From contig QOZS01000023.1 of assembly GCA_003576705.1 (NCBI GenBank), positions 1 through 64,000 of the forward strand: 64,000 nucleotides of DNA, given 5' to 3'. Both the position numbers and the translations under genes were made by a program. Of the stretch, positions 57,755 through 64,000 are shown one piece after another. The stretch comes from Desertibaculum subflavum. GTDB taxonomy: Bacteria; Pseudomonadota; Alphaproteobacteria; Ferrovibrionales; Ferrovibrionaceae. The stretch's first letter is position 1; each line of letters begins with the position of its first letter. The notes under the pieces are model-generated. The model saw nothing but the letters and a program-made list of their open reading frames with translations, made no database searches and was not told the origin of the DNA.

Positions 57755-60170
57755 GGCGATCTCCCTTCGCGAGGGCCGTGAGCCGGCCGGCGGCCTCTGC
57801 AAAGGCCGCGATCCGCTTTTCGACCAGGCCGTTGACGGTGCCGGCAGGGTAGACGCCATCGGCGCCCCGCTCGCCGGCAGGCGTGCTGCACAGCAGCGCT
57901 ATGCCGTCGTCGATCGTCCGAACCGGATAGACGGCGAACTTGCCGGCGCGCACCGCTTCGACGACGTCCTCGCGCAGCATCAGGTGCCTTGCATTGGCGG
58001 CAGGGATGAGCACGCCCTGGCTGCCCGTGAGCTTGCGGGCGCGACACACGTCGTAGAAGCCCTCGATCTTCTCGTTGACGCCGCCTATCGCCTGGATCTC
58101 CCCGTGCTGGTTGACCGAGCCGGTGACCGCGAGGTCCTGCCGGACGGGAAGGCCCGCCAGGGCCGACAGCAAGGCATAGAGCTCTGCCGAGGAGGCGCTG
58201 TCGCCTTCGACTCCGCCATAGGATTGCTCGAAGACGAGACTGGCGCTCAACGAAAGCGGCTTTTCCGGCAGGTATCGACCTGCCAGGAACCCGGACAGGA
58301 TGAGGACGCCCTTGGAATGCAGCGGCCCGCCGAGCTCCACTTCGCGCTCGATATCGACCACGTTGCCGCGCCCGAACCGCACGCTCGCGGTGATCCGGAC
58401 CGGCCGGCCGAAGGCAATCTCGCCGAGCGATGTGACGGAAAGGCCGTTGACCTGGCCGATTCTGTTTCCCGCGATGTCGATGAGAAGCGTGCCTTCGGTA
58501 ATCTGATCTACGGCACGACGATAGAGGCGGTCCAGGCGCCCTCGGCGTGCCTCCAGCGCGCCGCGTATATCGGCCGCCTCGATCCGCTCCGACCCGCGTG
58601 CCGCCGCCAGATGGTCGGCCTCCTCCAGCAGTTCGGTGATCGGCCGAACCCGGGTTGACAGCCGCCCGCCATCGCCGGCGCTGCGCGCTGCCTGCTCGAT
58701 GGCCAGCGCCGCCGCCGCGCGATCCAGGTGACGCAGGCCGTGCCGCCCGGCCAGCGTCGCCAGCAGGCGTGCGAACTGGATCGTGGTCTGGTCGGTGCGC
58801 TCGACGTCGTCCTCGAAGTCGGCAGCAACCTTGAACAGCTCGCTGAATTCCGGATCGTGCTGGCACAGCAGGTAGTAGATCCAACGGTCGCCGATCAGGA
58901 CCACTTTCAGATCGAGCGGGATGGGACCTGGCTCGAGCGATACGGTCGCGGCGAGCGCGAGCAGCTGCTCCAGAGATTCTATTCTGATCTGGCGGGCCCG
59001 GATGGCCCGTTTCAGCGATTCCCAGGCATAGGGGTTCTGCAGCAGGCGCCGAGCGTCGAGCAGAAGATAGCCGCCATTCGCGCGGTGCAGCGCGCCCGGC
59101 TTGATCAGATTGAAATCCGTCATCAATGCGCCGAACCGGGCCACGTGCTCGATCCGTCCGACCAGCGCCTGATGCGTGGGATGGTCTTCGAAGACCACAG
59201 GCGCGCCGGCCCCCTCGTGGTCCATGACGACATTCACCCGATAGCGGCGATAGCGATGGTTGTCGGCGTCGCGGGCGAAATCGGGCGTCGGTGTCCCGTC
59301 GCCGGTCGGCCCCTGACCGTCGGCGAGGAACTCGTCGGTATTCATCACGATGTCCCGCTCGACCTCGTCGAGATAGGCGAGAGCCTTGGGAATGTCCTGG
59401 AAATCAGCCCTGACCTCGCCGATCAGGTGGCGAACCGCGAAACTGCTCACCTCCTCGTTCAGCTTTCGAACGGCTTCGCGGTGCTCGCGCTGCCATTGCG
59501 GGATACGGGCGACCGTTGCCTCCAACTCCTCCTGCATTTCGCGCATCGCCTCGCGCAGACGCGTCTGCTCCTCCTGGGGCAGCCGCGCGAACTCCTCCGG
59601 CGGCATCACCTCGTTGCCCTTGACGGGCGCGAGACCCATGCCGAGCGGAGTCCGGATCAACACGACGCCGCGTTCCATCGCCTTCTGGCCAAGCTGCTCG
59701 AATGCCGTGTCGTGCCGGCGCTTGAGCTCTTCGTCGATCACCTGCCGCCGTCCGCGATATTCTTCCGTGTCGAAGGCTGCCGGCAGTGCTGCCTTCAGCT
59801 CCTGCACCAGCTTCTCCATGGCCTTGCGCAATCCGGTGGCTCGTCCCGGAGGCAGGTCCATGGCCGTCGGCTTGCCTGGATCGGTGAAATTGTGGACATA
59901 GCACCATGCCTGCGGCCTCGGCTCGCCGGCGGCCCGTTGCCTCAAATGCTCGGAGATGATCGAGAAGCGGCCGCTCCCCGACTGGCCGAGCACAAAGAGG
60001 TTGTAACCCTGGCGTCGCATGGCAGCGCCGAACTCGAGCGCTGCCATGGCGCGCGCCTGACCGACCGGTTGATCCAGGGGCGTCAGCTCCGCGGTCGTCA
60101 TGAACGGCAGCGCCGCTGCGTCGCACGCCTTGTAGACCTCGTCGGCGGGCAACGGAACGAGCTCGGTCAT
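57747..60170 (-). CDS. LonB-like ATP-dependent protease
   Basis: An 807-residue protein with an AAA-type region (AAA_32-like, about 30-500, with a long charged insert) and a C-terminal Lon protease domain. The proteolytic site is complete: Glu655, Asp657 and Ser658 in EGDSASSAE, and Lys701 in GGVNEKIEG, with the 43-residue Ser-Lys spacing of archaeal LonB. The Walker A reads GQSGSGR, with Arg68 in place of the usual Lys, so ATP use may be altered. No N-terminal substrate domain as in LonA is seen. It is first in the lon-usp-EEP operon and preceded by an FNR/FixK-like box. Confidence 0.9.
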   Translation of the reverse strand: MTELVPLPADEVYKACDAAALPFMTTAELTPLDQPVGQARAMAALEFGAAMRRQGYNLFVLGQSGSGRFSIISEHLRQRAAGEPRPQAWCYVHNFTDPGKPTAMDLPPGRATGLRKAMEKLVQELKAALPAAFDTEEYRGRRQVIDEELKRRHDTAFEQLGQKAMERGVVLIRTPLGMGLAPVKGNEVMPPEEFARLPQEEQTRLREAMREMQEELEATVARIPQWQREHREAVRKLNEEVSSFAVRHLIGEVRADFQDIPKALAYLDEVERDIVMNTDEFLADGQGPTGDGTPTPDFARDADNHRYRRYRVNVVMDHEGAGAPVVFEDHPTHQALVGRIEHVARFGALMTDFNLIKPGALHRANGGYLLLDARRLLQNPYAWESLKRAIRARQIRIESLEQLLALAATVSLEPGPIPLDLKVVLIGDRWIYYLLCQHDPEFSELFKVAADFEDDVERTDQTTIQFARLLATLAGRHGLRHLDRAAAALAIEQAARSAGDGGRLSTRVRPITELLEEADHLAAARGSERIEAADIRGALEARRGRLDRLYRRAVDQITEGTLLIDIAGNRIGQVNGLSVTSLGEIAFGRPVRITASVRFGRGNVVDIEREVELGGPLHSKGVLILSGFLAGRYLPEKPLSLSASLVFEQSYGGVEGDSASSAELYALLSALAGLPVRQDLAVTGSVNQHGEIQAIGGVNEKIEGFYDVCRARKLTGSQGVLIPAANARHLMLREDVVEAVRAGKFAVYPVRTIDDGIALLCSTPAGERGADGVYPAGTVNGLVEKRIAAFAEAAGRLTALAKGDRHG

Positions 60171-60233
60171 GCGAAGTTCCCCTTCTGATCACATGGCGCA
60201 AGACCAACCTAGTATTGCGGCAACGGCGCGACG

Positions 60234-60247
60234 TTGATTTGTATCAT
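60234..60247. promoter_or_regulatory. FNR/FixK-like operator TTGAT-N4-ATCAT
   Basis: TTGATTTGTATCAT matches nine of ten positions of the TTGAY-N4-RTCAA consensus. Its centre is 70.5 bases from the LonB-like start, almost the same as the ccoN box to ccoN. A possible -10, TACTAG, lies on the minus strand at 60214-60209. The divergent PHA synthase starts 104 bases away and might also be controlled. Confidence 0.6.
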
Positions 60248-60350
60248 CGTGCCACGCGAGGAATGTCCCACAATCCGGCCGCGCAGTGCCGTTCGGCCGA
60301 TCCTTTCCGGAACGATGCGTCACGATCGAACTGAATGCGGAGGATAGCCG

Positions 60351-62213
60351 ATGCCGAAAGCCCGCGCCGGAGATCGTCAACCTCCGCGCCCCCGCCGCGC
60401 GAGGCAGAAGCAGGTTGTGGCGACACATGTGCCGCCTGATCGTGTCGCGCCGCCCAGTCTGCCCGCGGTGATTGCCCCCCCGTTGCCGCCCGCGAGCGAC
60501 GACCTGGAGGCAGGTCATCACTCGCCGATCGATCGGATCACGCGCGCCGGCATCGGTCGCCTGACCAACGGCTTGTCGCCTGCGGCGCTGGCGATGGCGT
60601 GGCTCGACTGGGCCTATCATCTCGGCACGTCGCCCGGAAAGCAGGCATGGCTGGTCGAGAAGGCGGCCCGGAAGTGGACCCGGTATGCCGACTTCCTGGT
60701 TCACTGCGCGAGCGCGCCGGCGAGCGCGCATAGCTGCATCGAGCCTCTCCCTCAGGACCGTCGCTTCGCCGATCCGGGATGGCGGGCGCCGCCGTTCAAC
60801 GCCATCTATCAGGCCTTCCTGCTGACCCAGCAATGGTGGCACAACGCGACGACGGACGTGCGCGGCGTCTCGCGACACCACGAGGACGTCGTGGCCTTCA
60901 CGGCCCGGCAGATTGCCGACATCTTCTCGCCCAGCAACTGCCCGCTGACCAATCCTGCGGTGTTGAAGCGTGCCGCGGAGACGGGCGGCCTCAATTTCGT
61001 GCATGGCCTGCAGAATTTCCTGGAGGACTGGCGGCGCAACGTTCTGCAGCGTCCGCCGGTGGGTGCCGATGCCTATCGCGTCGGCGTCGACGTGGCAGCG
61101 ACGCCGGGCCGTGTGGTCTACCGGAACGAGCTGATCGAGCTGCTGCAATACGATCCGGCCACGCCGAAGGTCCGGCGCGAGCCGGTGCTGATCGTGCCCG
61201 CCTGGATCATGAAGTACTACATCCTCGATCTGTCGCAGCAGAATTCACTGGTGCGCTATCTGGTCGGGCAGGGGTTCACGGTCTTCATGATCTCGTGGCG
61301 AAACCCCACCGAGGCGCAGCGGGATGTCGGCATGGCGGATTACCTTCGCCTGGGCATCTTCTCCGCTCTGGACGAAATCGAGCGCGTCGCTCCGGACGCC
61401 AAGGTCCATGCGACCGGCTATTGCCTCGGCGGTACCTTGCTCGCCATCGCCGCCGCCGCGCTGGCACGCGATCGTCGCGATCGCCTGCGGTCGATGACGC
61501 TGTTTGCCGCACAGGTCGATTTCGCCGAGGCGGGCGAGCTGACGCTGTTCATCGACGAATCGCAGGTCTCGTTCCTCGAGGACCTGATGTGGGAGCACGG
61601 CTACCTCGACACGCATCAGATGGCCGGAACCTTCCAGCTTCTGCGCTCGAACGACCTGATCTGGTCGCGCATGGTCAACGAGTACATGATGGGCGAGCGG
61701 GCGCCGATGACCGACCTGATGGCATGGAATGCCGATGCCACGCGCCTGCCTTACCGGATGCACAGCGAGTACCTGCGCCGCCTGTTCCTCGACAACGAGC
61801 TCGCGGTCGGGAGATACGAGGTCGACGGACGCGTCGTGGCGTTGACCGATATCCGCGTGCCGATCTTCGCCGTCGGCACCGAGTGGGACCATGTCGCGCC
61901 GTGGCGTTCGGTCTACAAGATCAATCTGCTGACCGACGCGGACGTGACCTTCGCGCTCACCTCGGGCGGCCACAATGCCGGGATCGTCAGCGAGCCCGGC
62001 AATCCCCGGCGGCGCTATCGGATTACGCATCGGCGCGCCAACGATCCGTATGTGGACCCCGAGGCCTGGCTCGCCAATACGCCGGCGCAGCAGGGCTCAT
62101 GGTGGCCAAGCTGGGCGGCATGGCTCGGACGCCATTCGATCGGGCAGGCTTCGCCGCCGCGGGCGGCCGCCGGCGTGGCGCCGGCGCCGGGAACCTACGT
62201 GCTGCAGGCCTGA
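60351..62213 (+). CDS. phaC: Second class I PHA synthase (PhaC2-like)
   Basis: A 620-residue PHA synthase with a basic, Pro-rich N-terminal extension of about 50 residues. The triad is Cys358 (GYCLGGT), Asp513 (GTEWDHVAPW) and His541 (SGGHNAGIV). It has the family C-terminal PGTYVLQ. GGAGGA precedes ATG 60351. It is divergent from the LonB-like operon and may be under the same low-oxygen control. It is clearly diverged from the first copy at 53004-54794 and may prefer other monomers. Confidence 0.93.
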   Translation: MPKARAGDRQPPRPRRARQKQVVATHVPPDRVAPPSLPAVIAPPLPPASDDLEAGHHSPIDRITRAGIGRLTNGLSPAALAMAWLDWAYHLGTSPGKQAWLVEKAARKWTRYADFLVHCASAPASAHSCIEPLPQDRRFADPGWRAPPFNAIYQAFLLTQQWWHNATTDVRGVSRHHEDVVAFTARQIADIFSPSNCPLTNPAVLKRAAETGGLNFVHGLQNFLEDWRRNVLQRPPVGADAYRVGVDVAATPGRVVYRNELIELLQYDPATPKVRREPVLIVPAWIMKYYILDLSQQNSLVRYLVGQGFTVFMISWRNPTEAQRDVGMADYLRLGIFSALDEIERVAPDAKVHATGYCLGGTLLAIAAAALARDRRDRLRSMTLFAAQVDFAEAGELTLFIDESQVSFLEDLMWEHGYLDTHQMAGTFQLLRSNDLIWSRMVNEYMMGERAPMTDLMAWNADATRLPYRMHSEYLRRLFLDNELAVGRYEVDGRVVALTDIRVPIFAVGTEWDHVAPWRSVYKINLLTDADVTFALTSGGHNAGIVSEPGNPRRRYRITHRRANDPYVDPEAWLANTPAQQGSWWPSWAAWLGRHSIGQASPPRAAAGVAPAPGTYVLQA

Positions 62214-62352
62214 TCGCAATCCGATCCCGTTGTTAACCAAGGTTGCGCCGCGGTGGGCTGCCGGGGCGCATCGACGGGACGCAACGCTTTATCAACGAAT
62301 TTTCTGCAATTCTTACGGTGAGGAAACGCCTATTCACGAACAGGAGGTCGAC

Positions 62353-62757
62353 ATGGCCGGACGCGTGATCGGCTTTACCGAGACGGAGAAGGTGGACCAC
62401 CTGATGACCCGCGAGATGCTGGACAAGCGCGCTCTGCATGCCCTTGCCGCGTTCCGCGACGAAGTCGAGATGGCGATCTTCAGCGCCAATACCGAGATCA
62501 TCGGCCGCGAGACGCCCAACCTGACGCGCGACAGCTTCCTGAAGCTGGCTGTAGCCGTCGCGGAATCCCGCGCCCGCTACATCAAGGTGGCGATCGAGTT
62601 GGCCGCGATGGCTGGCAAGAAGCCACCCCGGGAGATGATCGACGCCCTCGCCGAGGCGCGGCGCGCCTATGAGGAGATCACGCATGCCTTCCAGGCGGTC
62701 GAACGCGTGATCGAGCGCGGCTACATCCCGGTCGCCAAGCTCGCCAAGGTCGGCTGA
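62353..62757 (+). CDS. Small helical protein, function unknown
   Basis: A 134-residue soluble protein, mostly alpha-helical and rich in Ala and Glu, with no signal peptide or membrane helix. A strong CAGGAGG lies 5 bases before ATG 62353, so it is surely translated. No family was recognised; size and helical content recall phasin-like granule proteins, but no phasin motif is seen. It follows the second PHA synthase by 139 bases with its own possible promoter region and is convergent with glucokinase. Confidence 0.7.
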   Translation: MAGRVIGFTETEKVDHLMTREMLDKRALHALAAFRDEVEMAIFSANTEIIGRETPNLTRDSFLKLAVAVAESRARYIKVAIELAAMAGKKPPREMIDALAEARRAYEEITHAFQAVERVIERGYIPVAKLAKVG

Positions 62758-62775
62758 GCGCCGCGAGATGCGCGC

Positions 62776-63765
62776 CTAGCCGGGCTGCTCCGCGATCGCC
62801 CGCAATCCGGCAAAGGCGGCATCCGGGCGCAGGATGATCCAGGTCGGGATCGGCGCCAGATAGACCGACATGCGCCCCTTGGCTTCGAACCTTTCGCGGA
62901 ACGACGAAGCCGCGAGATGGCTCGCTATCCGCGGTGCGATGCCGCCCCCGATATAGACACCGCCGCGTGCGCCGCTGGTCAGGGCAAGATTGCCGGCGAC
63001 ACCGCCGAGAAAGCCGCAGAACAGATCGAGTGCGGCTTTCGCAACGGTGCAGCTGCCGTCCATTGCCGCCCCCGTGATGCCGGCTGCGTCGCGCGGCGGC
63101 GCCGCCACCCCGTCCAGAGTCATCACTGCCTGATAGAGATTCTCGAGACCCTGGCCCGACAGCGCGCGCTCCGCCGAAACGTGGCCATGCCGCTCGCGCA
63201 GATATGCAATGACATCCGCTTCGCGTGCGTCCGTTGCCGGCAGCGTCGCGTGACCGCCTTCGGTCGGCACCACCGCCGGCCCGCCCGAGCCCGGCACGTA
63301 GAGGCCGACGCCAAGGCCGGTGCCCGGTCCCAGCACAGCCATGGGCGCTCCGGCTTGCGCAGGGCCGCCACCGATCTGCTGCAGGTCGCTGCCGCTCAAT
63401 CCCGGCAGAGACCAGGCGAGCGCCTCGAAATCGTTCACGACGCGGCTGGACCTGAAGCCGAACCTGGCCCTGAGCGCATTGCCGTCGATCACCCATTCGC
63501 TGTTGGTGAGGTCGCAGCGGTTGGCCGCGACCGGTCCGGCCACCGCCAGTGCCGCCGCCGTGACGGCATTGCGCCCCTGCCGGCGCGCGAGGTAGGCGCG
63601 GACGGCATCCTCGAAGCGGCCGAAATCGCGGACGTGCAGGATCTCCATCCGGTCGACGACGCCGTCTGATAGCAGTGCAAACCGGGCATTGGTGCCGCCG
63701 ATATCGCCGATCAGGGCGGCCGGGGCGGCTTGCGCCGCCGCCGGCTTACGAGGCGCAGCCGTCAT
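62776..63765 (-). CDS. glk: Glucokinase
   Basis: A 329-residue ROK-independent (E. coli Glk-type) glucokinase that phosphorylates glucose with ATP. The phosphate loop GDIGGTNARFAL near 20-31, VNDFEALAWSLPGL (catalytic Asp), GPGTGLGVGLY, TEGGHATLP (glucose-binding Glu and His) and the late YIGGGIAPRI are all present. Length fits the family. Its likely partner in glycolysis, phosphofructokinase, is encoded at 12737-13807. Confidence 0.95.
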   Translation of the reverse strand: MTAAPRKPAAAQAAPAALIGDIGGTNARFALLSDGVVDRMEILHVRDFGRFEDAVRAYLARRQGRNAVTAAALAVAGPVAANRCDLTNSEWVIDGNALRARFGFRSSRVVNDFEALAWSLPGLSGSDLQQIGGGPAQAGAPMAVLGPGTGLGVGLYVPGSGGPAVVPTEGGHATLPATDAREADVIAYLRERHGHVSAERALSGQGLENLYQAVMTLDGVAAPPRDAAGITGAAMDGSCTVAKAALDLFCGFLGGVAGNLALTSGARGGVYIGGGIAPRIASHLAASSFRERFEAKGRMSVYLAPIPTWIILRPDAAFAGLRAIAEQPG

Positions 63766-63805
63766 GGTCCGATCCTAGCCGGCTTCGCGTCCGGCGCGAC
63801 CGCTG

Positions 63806-64000
63806 TCAGGGGTGCCACCAGCGGCCGTTCAGCACCAGGCCGGCGGCCAGCAGCCGGCGGTCGCCGGTATGGATCTCGCCGATCGAATCGACGTAGTCGA
63901 AGCGGCCCTTGACGACATCGATGACGCTGGCCTCGCCGATGGCGCCGACCGTCAGGGTGCCGAGCTCGGGCCGCCCGATCGCCTTCGCGGGATTGGTCGC
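63806..64000 (-). CDS. C-terminal part of an amidohydrolase/deacetylase (window edge)
   Basis: The frame enters from the right edge and stops with TGA at 63808-63806. The 64 visible residues (ATNPAKAIGRPELGTLTVGA, then FDYVDSIGEIHTGDRRLLA) have the C-terminal pattern of dihydroorotase-like metal-dependent hydrolases, in which a small beta-domain closes the barrel. The metal site is outside the window. It is 40 bases upstream of glk on the same strand. Confidence 0.7.
   Translation of the reverse strand, partial: ATNPAKAIGRPELGTLTVGAIGEASVIDVVKGRFDYVDSIGEIHTGDRRLLAAGLVLNGRWWHP

Noticed and set aside
62233..62250. GTTAACCAAGGTT as a CtrA-type site before the small helical protein
   Set aside because: Only one half resembles the TTAA-N7-TTAA consensus; the second half does not match.

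Overview
The window is a GC-rich chromosomal segment of a free-living bacterium. Gene content points to an Alphaproteobacterium, probably Rhodospirillales-like: class I PHA synthases, a Cys-type intracellular PHB depolymerase, ccoNOQP-GHIS with a TTGAC-N4-GTCAA box, several chemoreceptors, a CHASE2 cyclase, and a serC/serA pair. This placement is inference from family resemblance. I saw no rRNA, tRNA, CRISPR array, insertion sequence or prophage. Almost all of the window is coding; the only AT-rich islands are near 5.0-5.3 kb and 52.6-52.9 kb.

Layout. 0-18 kb: a class I/II aminotransferase; a periplasmic binding protein co-transcribed with a chemoreceptor; a protein with two related winged-helix domains behind a good sigma70-like promoter; two more chemoreceptors; a thiolase and an SDR; a Spy-like periplasmic protein; a DUF1003 protein; a thioesterase; phosphofructokinase; a YcgN-type protein; and PHB depolymerase. 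18-23.5 kb: a SCO1-like copper protein with two followers, then a CRP-family regulator divergent from a FecR-domain protein and a CHASE2 adenylate/guanylate cyclase. 23.4-33 kb: a complete cbb3 oxidase operon ccoN-O-Q-P-G-H-I-S, read leftwards with tight ATGA overlaps and one extra small membrane gene at its end. A DUF2189 protein and a DsbD/TauE-like protein face it across a shared FNR/FixK-type box. 33-40.4 kb: leuC-leuD-leuB, then xseB-ispA-dxs-EamA transporter (isoprenoid precursor supply). 40.4-45.2 kb (minus): purE-purK followed by two class V aminotransferase-fold proteins flanking an aldo/keto reductase. 45-52.6 kb: a multi-PAS histidine kinase, a lipoprotein-like truncated haemoglobin, a solitary ParA, serC-serA and a solitary OmpR-type regulator. 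53-64 kb: PHA synthase 1, an amidohydrolase, a leftward operon of a LonB-like protease, a universal stress protein and an EEP-family phosphohydrolase, a divergent second PHA synthase, a small helical protein, glucokinase and a partial amidohydrolase.

How it fits together. Two themes recur. The first is low-oxygen energy metabolism with carbon storage: cbb3 oxidase, SCO1, PHA synthases, PHB depolymerase and a stress/protease operon. The cbb3 operon and the lon-usp operon carry FNR/FixK-like boxes at nearly the same distance from their first start codon (centres about 71 bp upstream). The second is a self-contained cyclic-nucleotide locus: a CRP-like regulator with an intact cyclic-nucleotide cassette, a CRP-like TGTGA-N6-TCATA site in front of it, and a membrane cyclase paired with a FecR-domain protein next door. 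These two loci are the most interesting parts of the window; the regulatory links are predictions from sequence only.
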